Shown piece by piece: positions 34,797-44,198 of a stretch of 64,000 bases of DNA. The notes below the pieces were generated by a model. The model saw only the letters and a list, made by a program, of their open reading frames with translations. It made no database searches and was not told the origin of the DNA. This stretch comes from Ruminococcus sp. (GTDB lineage: Bacteria; Bacillota; Clostridia; Oscillospirales; Ruminococcaceae): positions 1 to 64,000 of the forward strand of contig JAGCWY010000062.1 in assembly GCA_017961625.1 (NCBI GenBank). The letters run 5' to 3'. The first letter of the stretch is position 1, and every line of letters starts with the position of its first letter. The position numbers and the translations under genes were made by a program.

Positions 34797-35436
34797 GAAA
34801 AAAGGTATAACCGTCAGGATAGATGCCGACTTACACGCAGAGATCAGAGAATATATAGAGTCAAAGGGAATGACAATGGCTGAATTCGTATCACAGGCGC
34901 TCTACAATGAACTGCACCCGAAGATACAGCCGCAGGAGGTGAAAAATATGGGTCCCATGAGAACAATGGCATTCCAGATGCCTGAAGATATGTTTCAGAG
35001 GCTGAAGGACTATCTGCATGAGCATAACATGACACAGAAGGAGTTTGTCCTCGGACTTGTAGAGGCGGAACTCAACAGGGATCAGGAGCTGAAAAATGCT
35101 CAGAAAGCTGTCGCAGATGAAGCTGTAAGCGATGAAAAGGCTGAGATCATCGGCGAGGAACTTGAAGATATCGAAGAACTCGACGATGACGAATCTGAGG
35201 ACGAGGACTTCGACGAGGATATGGACGATATCGAGGAACCTGACGAGGACGAAGAACTCGATGATGAGGAATCTGAGGATGAGGACTTTGATGAGGATAT
35301 GGACGATACCGAAGAAGCCGACGAGGACGAAGAACATGATGAAACAGAGAGCCTTGAGGACAGCGGCGAAGCCGAGGAAAATGATGAACTCAGCGAGGAT
35401 GAAGCTGAGGACGAGGAACTCTCAATGGCTATGTAA
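34786..35436 (+). CDS. double ribbon-helix-helix protein with long acidic tail
   Basis: A 216-residue protein. Residues about 5-45 (GITVRIDADLHAEIREYIES...MTMAEFVSQALY) and 60-105 (RTMAFQMPEDMFQRLKDYLH...MTQKEFVLGLVE) are two ribbon-helix-helix DNA-binding units. Residues about 115-215 are almost entirely Asp/Glu, with an internal repeat (DEDFDEDMDDIEE / DEDFDEDMDDTEE). The acidic tail could mimic DNA, as in some antirestriction proteins, or compete for the protein's own DNA-binding site. Start at 34786 has GAGG upstream. Confidence 0.7.
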   Translation: MADEKKGITVRIDADLHAEIREYIESKGMTMAEFVSQALYNELHPKIQPQEVKNMGPMRTMAFQMPEDMFQRLKDYLHEHNMTQKEFVLGLVEAELNRDQELKNAQKAVADEAVSDEKAEIIGEELEDIEELDDDESEDEDFDEDMDDIEEPDEDEELDDEESEDEDFDEDMDDTEEADEDEEHDETESLEDSGEAEENDELSEDEAEDEELSMAM

Positions 35437-35461
35437 GGCATCGGATATGCAGCGGAGGGAG

Positions 35462-35656
35462 GTGGTAAATATACATATCAGAGACAGAACAAACCGCAAA
35501 ATTAATGTATCGGTTTCAAGGGGCAAGCTCACTTTTGCCGTGATACTGATAGCTTCGGGTATCTTAATGATAACAAAGGCTGTATTCAGGGAAAAAGAAG
35601 AAACAGAAGATGACGAACCTGAGCTCTGCCCCTATTTTATCGAAAGAGGAAGCTGA
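35462..35656 (+). CDS. small single-pass membrane protein
   Basis: About 62-64 residues: a short basic N-terminus (IHIRDRTNRKINVSVSRGK), one membrane helix (LTFAVILIASGILMITKAVF) and an acidic tail with CPYF. The start is uncertain. GTG at 35462 is too close to GGAGG (35454-35458), whereas a second GGAGG (35458-35462) stands 8 bases before ATA at 35471. Its stop shares a base with the next ATG. Confidence 0.5.
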   Translation: MVNIHIRDRTNRKINVSVSRGKLTFAVILIASGILMITKAVFREKEETEDDEPELCPYFIERGS

Positions 35657-35826
35657 TGAATAATAAGAAAAAATTAAGTTTTACCCTGATAGCTCTTGCT
35701 GCTGTAATAGTATCAGTGATCATTTATCTGATAATATGCAGCGGAGCATCAGAAGAAACGAAAGCATTTATGCCGATGCCGAGAGTTCTTATGCTTACAA
35801 GGTACATAATGCTTTCAGGATCATAA
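35656..35826 (+). CDS. small single-pass membrane protein
   Basis: A 56-residue protein: basic start (MNNKKKLS), one hydrophobic helix (FTLIALAAVIVSVIIYLIIC) and a short Met-rich tail. It is coupled to the preceding gene and precedes the VirB2-like pilin gene, so it may be a minor part of the mating channel. Confidence 0.5.
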   Translation: MNNKKKLSFTLIALAAVIVSVIIYLIICSGASEETKAFMPMPRVLMLTRYIMLSGS

Positions 35827-35889
35827 AACAAACCTGTATGCAAGTAATATCCTGCGGATATACTTGTGAATTTAAGGAGGATTGATACA

Positions 35890-36231
35890 TTGAAGAAAAG
35901 TATTAAAAGAGCTATCGCCTGTGAGCTCGCGTCAGTAATGGCATTTGTAAACCTTGCAGTAATTACGGCACACGCCGAGGGCGATGTTGCAGGTGCGGTA
36001 ACAGGTACATGGAACACCGCAAAAGGACAGATAAAATCAGTGGTCGATAATGTCATATTTCCTGTAATAGACGTAATACTCGCTATACTGCTGTTTGTGA
36101 AGATAGGTCTTGCATATATGGAATACCGTAAGCACGGACAGCTTGAGTGGACACCTATTGCGATCATTTTCGCCTGCCTCATATTCACCCTTACCGCTCC
36201 ACTGTATATCTGGTCGGTTGTCAGTATATGA
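35890..36231 (+). CDS. VirB2/TrbC-like pilin protein (DUF3852 type)
   Basis: A 113-residue protein with a signal-like N-terminal helix ending in AHAEG, followed by two hydrophobic helices (DNVIFPVIDVILAILLFVKI and IAIIFACLIFTLTAPLYIWS). This is the size and layout of VirB2/TrbC pilins in Gram-positive type IV secretion. TTG start at 35890 follows AAGGAGG by 9 bases. It overlaps the next gene by 4 bases. Confidence 0.65.
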   Translation: MKKSIKRAIACELASVMAFVNLAVITAHAEGDVAGAVTGTWNTAKGQIKSVVDNVIFPVIDVILAILLFVKIGLAYMEYRKHGQLEWTPIAIIFACLIFTLTAPLYIWSVVSI

Positions 36232-36650
36232 CGTTCTTTGAATCTGTACTGCGAAAAATCATATCGGACTGCGAATACATAAACGATCCAAAATTTGTCG
36301 GCAGAGCCTGCGTATGCAGGCTCACCGATGATACATCAGTCAAGCTGTCATTTTCAGAGTGCGGCTATGCAGATCATTACTCCGCTCTGCTGATAGAGCT
36401 TATGAATATACACAACGGCAGGATAGACGCACAGTTGATAAAATTTGCAGATATATGGGGAAAGCAAAAACTAAACAATGATTTTATCTCTCCATACGCA
36501 TGGACATATCGCGGAGAAACAGCATGGTACGGTTCGCCGCCGAATGATAAGCAGTACAAGCTGCTGTCAGGTATGATAGATGAGTACCTTTCCTGTTTTG
36601 CCGACCCCGTGCAGGAAATTGTTCATGATGAAGGCATTTCTTTGAATTGA
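36228..36650 (+). CDS. conserved element protein, unknown function
   Basis: A 140-residue soluble protein (LRKIISDCEYINDPKFVGRA, KLSFSECGYADHYSALLIE). The ATG overlaps the pilin gene stop (ATGA). Similar proteins accompany this conjugation module; I know no function. Confidence 0.5.
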   Translation: MTFFESVLRKIISDCEYINDPKFVGRACVCRLTDDTSVKLSFSECGYADHYSALLIELMNIHNGRIDAQLIKFADIWGKQKLNNDFISPYAWTYRGETAWYGSPPNDKQYKLLSGMIDEYLSCFADPVQEIVHDEGISLN

Positions 36651-36679
36651 CAGTGGAGTAAACATAAGGGAGGTGAACC

Positions 36680-38068
36680 ATGCCATACATACAATTCACA
36701 GAAGAACAGAAACAGCAGGCAAACAATACTGAATTAGCTGATTTCCTGCAGATGCGCGGCGAGAAGCTTGAACGCGCAGGACGGGAATACAAGCTCATAT
36801 ATACCGACGGCGGCGGTAAGCATGACAGCATCACACTGTCAGGAAACAGATGGTTCGACCATAAGAATCAGACAGGCGGCGGAGCTATAAAGTTTATGCA
36901 GTATTTTTACGGTATGAACTTTGTCGATGCAGTACAAAGCCTGCTCGGATATTCGGTAGAACCGCAGCAGCACAGTCCTCCCCATAAAGCGGAGACAGCT
37001 GCAAAGAAAAAGGAATTCGAGCTCCCCGAAGCCAATGAGGATATGCACCGTGTATATGCCTATCTCATAAAACAGCGATATATCTCTCCTGAGATAATCA
37101 CTCACTTCGCAAGAGCTCATACTCTGTATGAGGATAAGGCACACCATAACGCTGTATTCGTGGGACTTGATGAGAACGCTACACCGAGGCAGGCAAGCAA
37201 ACGCTCCACTTTTACATACGGAAATTCGTTCCGTATAACTGTGGAGGGCTCTGATACAAGATACAGCTTTTCACACTTCGGTACATCGGATAAGCTGTAT
37301 GTCTTTGAAGCTCCTATCGATATGCTCAGCTTCATAACGCTGTATCCCGATAACTGGCAGGAGCACAGCTACATAGCCCTTAACGGCGTATATGAAAATC
37401 CGCTGCTGCAGGCACTGGAGACACATGATAGTTTGCATAAGATATGTATCTGTACCGATAACGACGAAGGCGGTATTGACGGATATGAAAGACTCAGGGA
37501 TATACTCACAGATAAAGGATATACCGATATACAGAGGTGCGCTCCGGAATGCAAGGACTTTAATGAAACGCTTAAAGCAATGAACGGAGCAGAGGCTCTC
37601 CCTGCCGTACCTCACTTCCGAAAGAATAAATACCATGAAATAACAGAAGATCTTCGCGAACTGAGCTTTAACCCTTACGGCTTTATGAATGAGCTGAGAA
37701 AGGCGTACAGAAGCGGAGATACAGATTTTATGACCGAGCTTGCAGTAACAGGCTCGGTTTTCTATTTACAGCAGGCAGGGTATAACAGCGATTTTAAAGG
37801 GCTCTGCGCCAAGCTGAGGAAAGAATACAGGGCATATGCCGACAAGGGCAGAATAGGACAAAAACGGCGCGATATGAGCCATATTTTCAAGGCAGTGGAG
37901 AGCGATTTCAGACAAACGGCACGAACAAGGGAGCAGTCTGTCCAGACGGCGAAACTGCTGTATCAGCTTGCGGATTCAGCTATAAGGGTGACGGTGGAGG
38001 AATGCTGTCAGGAACAGGAGCAGAGCGAAGAACAGGCCGAGGAAGCTGAAGCGGTCATGGTACTTTAA
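36680..38068 (+). CDS. TOPRIM/DUF3991 primase-like protein
   Basis: A 462-residue protein. The N-terminal DUF3991-type region (YKLIYTDGGGKHDSITLSGN, NRWFDHKNQTGGGAIKFMQ) is followed by a TOPRIM domain (LYVFEAPIDMLSFITLYPDN, then ICICTDNDEGGIDGYERL with the DxD metal site) and a helical C-terminus. It probably primes or processes element DNA after transfer. AGGAGG-type ribosome binding site, ATG at 36680. Confidence 0.78.
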   Translation: MPYIQFTEEQKQQANNTELADFLQMRGEKLERAGREYKLIYTDGGGKHDSITLSGNRWFDHKNQTGGGAIKFMQYFYGMNFVDAVQSLLGYSVEPQQHSPPHKAETAAKKKEFELPEANEDMHRVYAYLIKQRYISPEIITHFARAHTLYEDKAHHNAVFVGLDENATPRQASKRSTFTYGNSFRITVEGSDTRYSFSHFGTSDKLYVFEAPIDMLSFITLYPDNWQEHSYIALNGVYENPLLQALETHDSLHKICICTDNDEGGIDGYERLRDILTDKGYTDIQRCAPECKDFNETLKAMNGAEALPAVPHFRKNKYHEITEDLRELSFNPYGFMNELRKAYRSGDTDFMTELAVTGSVFYLQQAGYNSDFKGLCAKLRKEYRAYADKGRIGQKRRDMSHIFKAVESDFRQTARTREQSVQTAKLLYQLADSAIRVTVEECCQEQEQSEEQAEEAEAVMVL

Positions 38069-38078
38069 GACAACACCC

Positions 38079-38099
38079 CCTGTTGTCGTGGGCAACAGG
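38079..38099 (+). other. intergenic hairpin
   Basis: CCTGTTG pairs with CAACAGG between the TOPRIM gene and virD4. The tail is only CTTTG, so it is more likely an attenuator or RNA-stabilising hairpin than a full terminator. Confidence 0.4.
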
Positions 38100-38162
38100 C
38101 TTTGAATATACCAGTTTATTTTATTATTAATAGCAAAAGAAAGAATATATGGAGGACTGTAA

Positions 38163-39944
38163 TTGAATGAAAAACAGATAGTTATTTTAGTTCTGCTGTC
38201 TGCTGCTTTTATCGGCTGTATGATTCTTGCAACAGTTCTTGATAACAAGAGCATAAACGGCATTAAATCAAAGACAGTCGGTGACGGACAGTACGGAACG
38301 GCTCGGTGGGCAACAAAGAACGAGATACGGCGGACTTTTTCCTTTCTGCCATTCGAGCCTCAGAAATGGCGCAAGGGAGAAGATCTGCCGAAGATACAGG
38401 GAACGATAATCGGCTGTCGGGGAAACAGTAATACGACTGCAATTATCGATACAGGCGATGTGCATACACTGATGATAGGCGCAGCAGGCGTGGGCAAGAC
38501 AGCATATTTTCTTTATCCCAATATCGAGTTCTGCTGTGCAAGCGGAATGTCGTTCATATCCTCAGATACAAAGGGCGATATAGCCCGAAACTACGGTGAG
38601 ATAGCTCAGAAATACTACGGCTACAATGTGTCGGTGCTTGACCTGAGAAAGCCTACAAGGAGCGACGAGAACAATATACTTCACCTTGTGAACAAATACA
38701 TGGATATATATTTATCCGACAGGACTCAGCTTTCGGCAAAGGCTAAGGCTGAGAAATATGCGAAGATAACCGCGAAAACCATAATAAACATCGGCGGCGG
38801 TGACAGCGCAAATTACGGACAGAACGCATACTTCTATGATGCCGCCGAAGGCTTGCTGAGTTCGATAATACTGCTTCTTGCGGAATTCGGAGAAAAGAAT
38901 GAAAGGCATATCGTATCGGTGTTCAAGCTGATACAAGACCTCATAGCAAAACAGCCTTACAAAAGTACAAAGGACAAACAGCCTATGTATTTCACAAAGC
39001 TTATGGAAAAGCTGCCAAGCGATCATAAAGCCAAATGGCTTGCAGGAGCTGCCCTCAATACAGCAGATCAGTCCATGCTGTCTGTCATGAGTACAGCATT
39101 ATCAAGACTAAACAGCTTCCTTGACAGTGAGCTTGAACAGATGCTGTGTTTCGGTACAGCTATAGACGCGGAGAAGTTCTGCTCGGAAAAATCAGCCATA
39201 TTTATTATCCTTCCCGAAGAGGATCAAAGCAAGTACTTCATGGTGTCACTGCTTGTACAGCAGCTGTACCGTGAGATACTCGTTATCGCAGATGAGAAAG
39301 GCGGAGCTCTTGATAACCGAGTGATGTTCATGCTTGACGAAATGGGTACATTCCCGAAAATAGAGGGTATTGAAGCAATGTTCTCCGCAGGACGTTCAAG
39401 AAAAATATCCATAGTTGCGATAATACAGAGCTTCGCACAGCTTGAACAGAAATATGGAAAAGAGGGCATGGAGATAATAACTGATAATACACAGCTTACT
39501 GTATTCGGCGGATTTGCTCCGAACTCACAATCAGCGGAAGTGCTTTCAAAGGCACTGGGAGAACAAACTGTACAGAGCGGTTCGGTATCGTCAGGAAAAG
39601 AAAAATCACAATCCCTGCAGATGATAGGCAGACCGCTTATGACAGTAGATGAGCTCAAATCCATGCCCAAAGGACAGTTTATTGTCATGAAAACAGGCTC
39701 ACATCCAATGATATCGCCGTTAAAGCTGTATTTCAAGTGGGGCATAGAATTTGAAGAACCATACATTCTTCCAGACAAGGGGGCAAGAACGGTGGCATAT
39801 ATGGAGCGTGACGAGCTGTTCAGAGCTATTGAGCGCAAATACCCGCAGAAGCATAAAGCTCCGCCTGCGGAAGAATATGATTATTCCGAAATATCGGAAG
39901 CAAAGCCGAAAATAAACATAAAAACCAACGGAGGTGGTACATAA
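38163..39944 (+). CDS. virD4: VirD4-type coupling protein
   Basis: A 593-residue type IV coupling ATPase (VirD4/TraG). An N-terminal membrane helix is followed by Walker A (GAAGVGKTAYFLYPN), SSDTKGDIARNYG and Walker B (VMFMLDEMGTFPKI), and the sensor region ITDNTQLTVFGGF. It links the relaxase-DNA complex to the mating channel at the membrane. TTG start at 38163 follows GGAGG. It shares one base with the next gene. Confidence 0.92.
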   Translation: MNEKQIVILVLLSAAFIGCMILATVLDNKSINGIKSKTVGDGQYGTARWATKNEIRRTFSFLPFEPQKWRKGEDLPKIQGTIIGCRGNSNTTAIIDTGDVHTLMIGAAGVGKTAYFLYPNIEFCCASGMSFISSDTKGDIARNYGEIAQKYYGYNVSVLDLRKPTRSDENNILHLVNKYMDIYLSDRTQLSAKAKAEKYAKITAKTIINIGGGDSANYGQNAYFYDAAEGLLSSIILLLAEFGEKNERHIVSVFKLIQDLIAKQPYKSTKDKQPMYFTKLMEKLPSDHKAKWLAGAALNTADQSMLSVMSTALSRLNSFLDSELEQMLCFGTAIDAEKFCSEKSAIFIILPEEDQSKYFMVSLLVQQLYREILVIADEKGGALDNRVMFMLDEMGTFPKIEGIEAMFSAGRSRKISIVAIIQSFAQLEQKYGKEGMEIITDNTQLTVFGGFAPNSQSAEVLSKALGEQTVQSGSVSSGKEKSQSLQMIGRPLMTVDELKSMPKGQFIVMKTGSHPMISPLKLYFKWGIEFEEPYILPDKGARTVAYMERDELFRAIERKYPQKHKAPPAEEYDYSEISEAKPKINIKTNGGGT

Positions 39945-40204
39945 TGATAGTACCCGAAAAGATATATAAGCTGAAGCTGACTTCAACGGAGATAAACATC
40001 TACCAGTATCTGTGCAGCAGAGCCAACAAGCAGGGAGAATGCTTCCCGTCGCAGACTACAATTGCAAAGGCTGTGAATATGCACAGGTCCACTGTGAATC
40101 AGGCTATACGGAGACTTCAGGACAAGAATCTCCTTATCATAGAGCAGCGCAGGCGTGATAACGGCGGTACTTCTTCAAATCTTTACAGGATCGGGGTGAT
40201 GTAG
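39944..40204 (+). CDS. helix-turn-helix protein
   Basis: An 86-residue winged helix protein (STEINIYQYLCSRANKQGEC, SQTTIAKAVNMHRSTVNQAI) like the N-terminal DNA-binding domain of plasmid replication initiators and the helix_turn_helix_36 group. Being embedded in the transfer operon it may regulate transfer genes or aid replication of the excised circle. Confidence 0.72.
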   Translation: MIVPEKIYKLKLTSTEINIYQYLCSRANKQGECFPSQTTIAKAVNMHRSTVNQAIRRLQDKNLLIIEQRRRDNGGTSSNLYRIGVM

Positions 40205-40205
40205 C

Positions 40206-41129
40206 TTGTTCGGTTGGGTAGAAGATGTAGTTGACTGGATAAGCAACGGTGTATCATCAGCATGGGATCATACCGTAGGAACAGTGACGAGCGAAGCCTC
40301 AAGGATGATATTCGATGCCATGTTCAACTGGATATTCATGACCATATATGATGGTATAGCTGATGTATTCACCTGGATAAACGAAACATCAGCTGATATA
40401 TTCAGTCTTGCATGGATAAATGCCTTTATCTCACTTTTTCATAATATAGGGTGGATACTATTTGCCTGTGGTATGATCGTCGCGGTATTTGATACGGCAG
40501 TAAGCTGCGAAAACGGTCATGCAAACATAAAGGACACCTGTCTGAATGTACTTAAAGGTTTCTTTGCGGCAAGCCTGATAACGGTAGTTCCGCAGAGGCT
40601 GTATTCATTCAGCGTATCACTGCAGAATACATTTGCAGGAGATCTTGTGGGAGCTCTTATACAAAACAGGAATGCTTCCCTTACAGATTCGGGCATGAAG
40701 GTAATGGAAGCTCTTTCAGAGGATGTATCGCTGTCGAGTCTTTTCTTTATCATCCTCTTCGGTTACTGTGTAATAAAGATCGTATTTGCGAATATAAAGA
40801 GAGGCGGCATACTGCTGTGTCAGATAGCAGTTGGCAGCCTGTATATGTTTTCAGTACCGAGAGGATACACAGACGGTTTCATGGGCTGGTGCAAACAGGT
40901 CATAGCTACCTGTCTTACTGCCTTTCTACAGACAACAATACTGTATTTAGGTTTGCTGACATTCCCGGAGCATCAGATAATTGCCGCAGGTATCTGCCTT
41001 TCGGCTAATGAAGTACCGCGTATAGCTCAGATGTTCGGACTTGATACAAGCGTAAGAGTAAATATGATGAGTATAAGCAGTACTGTGTCTATGGGTTCAA
41101 GAATGATAAGAGCCGTCGGCAGGAAATGA
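40206..41129 (+). CDS. VirB6/TrbL-like conjugation membrane protein
   Basis: A 307-residue polytopic membrane protein with about six hydrophobic segments, preceded by an amphipathic Trp-rich N-terminus (GWVEDVVDWISNGVSSAWDH). Position between VirD4 and VirB4 and the CD0411-like layout identify it as the inner-channel VirB6/TrbL component. TTG start at 40206. Confidence 0.78.
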   Translation: MFGWVEDVVDWISNGVSSAWDHTVGTVTSEASRMIFDAMFNWIFMTIYDGIADVFTWINETSADIFSLAWINAFISLFHNIGWILFACGMIVAVFDTAVSCENGHANIKDTCLNVLKGFFAASLITVVPQRLYSFSVSLQNTFAGDLVGALIQNRNASLTDSGMKVMEALSEDVSLSSLFFIILFGYCVIKIVFANIKRGGILLCQIAVGSLYMFSVPRGYTDGFMGWCKQVIATCLTAFLQTTILYLGLLTFPEHQIIAAGICLSANEVPRIAQMFGLDTSVRVNMMSISSTVSMGSRMIRAVGRK

Positions 41130-41140
41130 CATTTTTCCCT

Positions 41141-41169
41141 TGACACAGCCTGCAGGCGGTGATATAATG
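41141..41169 (+). promoter_or_regulatory. sigma-A promoter inside transfer module
   Basis: TTGACA (41141-41146) and TATAAT (41164-41169) with a 17-base spacer. The spacer contains the palindrome GCCTGCAGGC, a possible operator. Confidence 0.8.
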
Positions 41170-41200
41170 AAGTTACAAATTCAGAAAGGACGGTGTTATC

Positions 41201-41437
41201 ATGCCGAAAAAAACAAAAGAATCCACCAAAATAGTACCGACACTCAGAACCATAGTTCAGGCGAATGGCAGAGAGATCGATGTTACGAATATCGCAGCAG
41301 ATGCATTAAAGGCTTACAAATCCGTTCATAAAAGAAAAGTTGTCAGCGACTTCGTTATCTATGTAAAGCCTGAAGAAAACGCTGCATACTTTACGATAAA
41401 CGGCGAAGGCTCGGACGAATACAAAATAGACCTTTGA
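41201..41437 (+). CDS. DUF6465-type small protein
   Basis: A 78-residue protein (IVQANGREIDVTNIAADALK, VSDFVIYVKPEENAAYFTIN) matching the small DUF6465 family found in Firmicutes elements. It has its own promoter and terminator and is therefore expressed separately from the transfer operon, which suits a regulator or a stability protein. Function unknown. Confidence 0.7.
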   Translation: MPKKTKESTKIVPTLRTIVQANGREIDVTNIAADALKAYKSVHKRKVVSDFVIYVKPEENAAYFTINGEGSDEYKIDL

Positions 41438-41447
41438 TACAGAAACT

Positions 41448-41476
41448 CAGTCGGACGATAGTTCGGCTGTTTTTTT
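41448..41476 (+). terminator. rho-independent terminator
   Basis: CAGTCGGAC pairs with GTTCGGCTG (two G-T pairs), followed by seven T. It could also attenuate transfer operon transcription. Confidence 0.75.
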
Positions 41477-41491
41477 ATGGAGGAATAACAA

Positions 41492-41782
41492 TTGAAAACA
41501 TACATCTATCCCGAAAATCTCAGGGCTACAGTCAGGCTGTGGTTCTGGAATGTTCGGGATTTTATTATTATCTGCACAGGCATAATCATTTCGGTAATGC
41601 TCTTTGCAAAGCTGTGGACTCCTGTGCCTATGGCTTTTACAGCCTGCTATGCATTTATAACGCTCAGGGCTGAGGACACAGCTATAATAGACTACATATC
41701 AAATGCCTTCAGATATTTCTGTACCACACAGCAGGAGTATCACTGGCAGAACGGAGAAGATAATGGCAAAAAAGAAAAATAG
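41492..41782 (+). CDS. VirB3/PrgI-like conjugation membrane protein
   Basis: A 96-residue protein with two membrane helices (FIIICTGIIISVMLFAKLW and a second VPMAFTACYAFITLRAE). Small size, two helices and position right before VirB4 match the VirB3/PrgI component. It overlaps the next gene by 20 bases. Confidence 0.65.
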   Translation: MKTYIYPENLRATVRLWFWNVRDFIIICTGIIISVMLFAKLWTPVPMAFTACYAFITLRAEDTAIIDYISNAFRYFCTTQQEYHWQNGEDNGKKEK

Positions 41783-42347
41783 GAACAGCCTTCAAAAGCT
41801 CATTGGCTTTCAGACATTTACGAAATACGGCGTAAAGACTGATAAATATGAATTTATTTTCTATCATGTTGAGCCTACAAATATATCGGTGCTTCCACCG
41901 GAGGTCATCGCAAACAAGATGCATGACCTTGCAATGGTGCTGAGCGTAGTCCCTGAGCTTGAGATAATGGCTCTTGACAGCTGCGAATGCTTTGACGGCA
42001 ACAAGGACTATGTAAGGAAAAGGCTTTCGGAAGAAAATAACGAGGCTGTAAGGAAGCTCCTTGAAGCAGACCTTGCATTCCTTGACGAGATACAGACGGG
42101 AATGTCATCGGCAAGAGAGTTCCTTTTCATATATCGTTTCCGAAAAGAAAAGGAAGAACAGGTATTCGGTCTGATAAACCGCATAAGCAAGGCTATCTCG
42201 GATCACGGCTTCATATCTCACAGACTGGAAAAGCCTGAAATAAAAAGAATGCTTGCACTGTACTTCGGAACAAGCATTACAGGTGATGAGATACCTGATA
42301 CTGAGGGAGAGGAATATGTAAAGGAGGACGCAGATGGGAATAATTAA
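41763..42347 (+). CDS. VirB4 N-terminal-like protein
   Basis: A 194-residue soluble protein (FTKYGVKTDKYEFIFYHVEP, SAREFLFIYRFRKEKEEQVF) resembling the N-terminal domain of TraC/VirB4 ATPases encoded as a separate gene. It lies directly before and overlaps by 14 bases the ATPase gene, so the two products probably associate. Confidence 0.6.
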   Translation: MAKKKNRNSLQKLIGFQTFTKYGVKTDKYEFIFYHVEPTNISVLPPEVIANKMHDLAMVLSVVPELEIMALDSCECFDGNKDYVRKRLSEENNEAVRKLLEADLAFLDEIQTGMSSAREFLFIYRFRKEKEEQVFGLINRISKAISDHGFISHRLEKPEIKRMLALYFGTSITGDEIPDTEGEEYVKEDADGNN

Positions 42348-44190
42348 GAACCTACTCAGAAAAATATTCAGGCGCAGGAAAAAGGAATTAACTCCTGAGC
42401 AGCTTGAAGTAATACAGACTAAGGACTTCTTCGACAGGACGCTCCCCGGTACAGTTAAATTCTACACCGATCACTATATCTGCGGCAATTACTATAAGAG
42501 TATATGGGCTATAACTGAATATCCGCCTAACACCGATGAAATGGCACTTCTTTCTCATCTTGCGGACAGAAGCGGCGTCGCACTGAGGATATATAACAGG
42601 CTGGTATCAGCCCTTGAACAGAAGAAGATAATGCAGCAGGCAGCAAGAAAGAACCATATGCTGTCAACCACCAATGATATAAATGCTTCTGTAAAAGCAG
42701 AGGAAAACATGACAGATATCGTCAATCTGCTTGCGGAGCTTAAACGTGACCGAGAAACGCTTCTGCATACGGCTGCTTTCATAGAGCTCAGAGCCGAAAC
42801 CGAGGAAAAGCTGAGAGAACTGCAGGCGGATATCCAGATGGAGCTTACCCGTTCAAAGATATCAGTTGACCGTCTGATTCTAAGACAACAGGAGGGATTT
42901 CTGTCAGTTCTTCCCTGCGGCAATAACGTATTCGGAGTTCAGCATGAACGTGTAATGCCGTCAAGCTCATCTGCTAACCTGTATCCGCTGAATTACAGCG
43001 GCAAGACTGACTCAAACGGCTTCTATATCGGACGTGACAAGTTCGGAGCGAATATCCTTGTTGACTTTGATAAACGCACTGATGACAAGACCAACAGCAA
43101 TATCCTTATCCTGGGAAACAGCGGACAGGGCAAGAGCTATCTTATGAAGCTTCTTCTCTGCAATATGCGTGAATCAGGCAAGAGCGTTATCTGCCTCGAT
43201 CCCGAAAGCGAATATGAGGACTTATGCAATAACCTTGGCGGCACATATATCGACATGATGTCGGGAGAATATATGATAAATCCCCTTGAACCCAAATCAT
43301 TCGGAGAAGCCGACAGGAGCGAGGACGCTCCCGAAACATTCCGCAAAGTTACAAGACTGAGTCAGCATATATCATACCTCAAGGACTTTTTCAGAGCCTA
43401 CAAGAATTTTACGGACAGTGATATAGATACCCTTGAAATAATGCTCATTAAGCTGTACAATCGCTTCGGTATTGACGACAGCACAGACTATTCACAGCTT
43501 TCAGCTGAGGACTATCCTACAATGGCAGACCTTTATGAGCTTATTGAAAAGGAATACGGGGCCTATGACAGGGAGAAAAAGAATCTCTATACCGAAGAAA
43601 CGCTTCAGAATATATGCCTCGGCATTTACAGTATGTGCAAGGGCGCAGAGGCTCAGTATTTCTGCGGTCACACCAACATCAAAGACGGCGACTTTATCTG
43701 TTTCGGTGTAAAAGGCATTATGGACACCAACAGGCAGCTTAAAAGTACGCTTCTTTTCAATATTCTTTCATATATGAGCAGCCAGCTTCTCGGCAAGGGA
43801 AACACAGTAGCCGCCATAGACGAGCTGTACCTCTTTCTGACGAATATGACAGCTATCGAATATATCCGAAACGGCATGAAGCGTGTGCGTAAAAAGGAGT
43901 CTGCCTTCATTCTTGCAACGCAGAATATTGAGGATTTCCTGATTCCTGAGATACGGGAATTTACTAAGCCGCTGTTCAGTATTCCCACTCATTCCTTTTA
44001 TTTTAATCCGGGAAACATAAATCCTGACGAGTTTATCGATACGGTGCAGCTTCTCAAGCCCGAATATGACCTCATTTCCCATCCCGAAAGAGGCACTTGC
44101 ATTTATCGCTGCGGCAATGAACGTTATCTGCTGCAAGTTCATGCTCCTGCGTATAAGGAGACTCTCTTCGGAAAGGCGGGAGGAAGATGA
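42334..44190 (+). CDS. virB4: VirB4-type conjugation ATPase
   Basis: A 618-residue VirB4/TraE ATPase. Walker A is NILILGNSGQGKSYLMKLLL; Walker B is AAIDELYLFLTN; the C-terminal segment (FILATQNIEDFLIPEIREFT) is typical. It powers assembly of the mating channel. It overlaps the preceding gene and the 3' end contains the promoter of the HipA-like gene. Confidence 0.9.
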   Translation: MGIIKNLLRKIFRRRKKELTPEQLEVIQTKDFFDRTLPGTVKFYTDHYICGNYYKSIWAITEYPPNTDEMALLSHLADRSGVALRIYNRLVSALEQKKIMQQAARKNHMLSTTNDINASVKAEENMTDIVNLLAELKRDRETLLHTAAFIELRAETEEKLRELQADIQMELTRSKISVDRLILRQQEGFLSVLPCGNNVFGVQHERVMPSSSSANLYPLNYSGKTDSNGFYIGRDKFGANILVDFDKRTDDKTNSNILILGNSGQGKSYLMKLLLCNMRESGKSVICLDPESEYEDLCNNLGGTYIDMMSGEYMINPLEPKSFGEADRSEDAPETFRKVTRLSQHISYLKDFFRAYKNFTDSDIDTLEIMLIKLYNRFGIDDSTDYSQLSAEDYPTMADLYELIEKEYGAYDREKKNLYTEETLQNICLGIYSMCKGAEAQYFCGHTNIKDGDFICFGVKGIMDTNRQLKSTLLFNILSYMSSQLLGKGNTVAAIDELYLFLTNMTAIEYIRNGMKRVRKKESAFILATQNIEDFLIPEIREFTKPLFSIPTHSFYFNPGNINPDEFIDTVQLLKPEYDLISHPERGTCIYRCGNERYLLQVHAPAYKETLFGKAGGR

Positions 44191-44198
44191 CAAAGGAC

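Noticed and set aside
35100..35441. Serine-rich open frame on the minus strand
   Set aside because: It is the complement of the Asp/Glu repeat tail of the double ribbon-helix-helix gene; no ribosome binding site and composition explained by the other strand.
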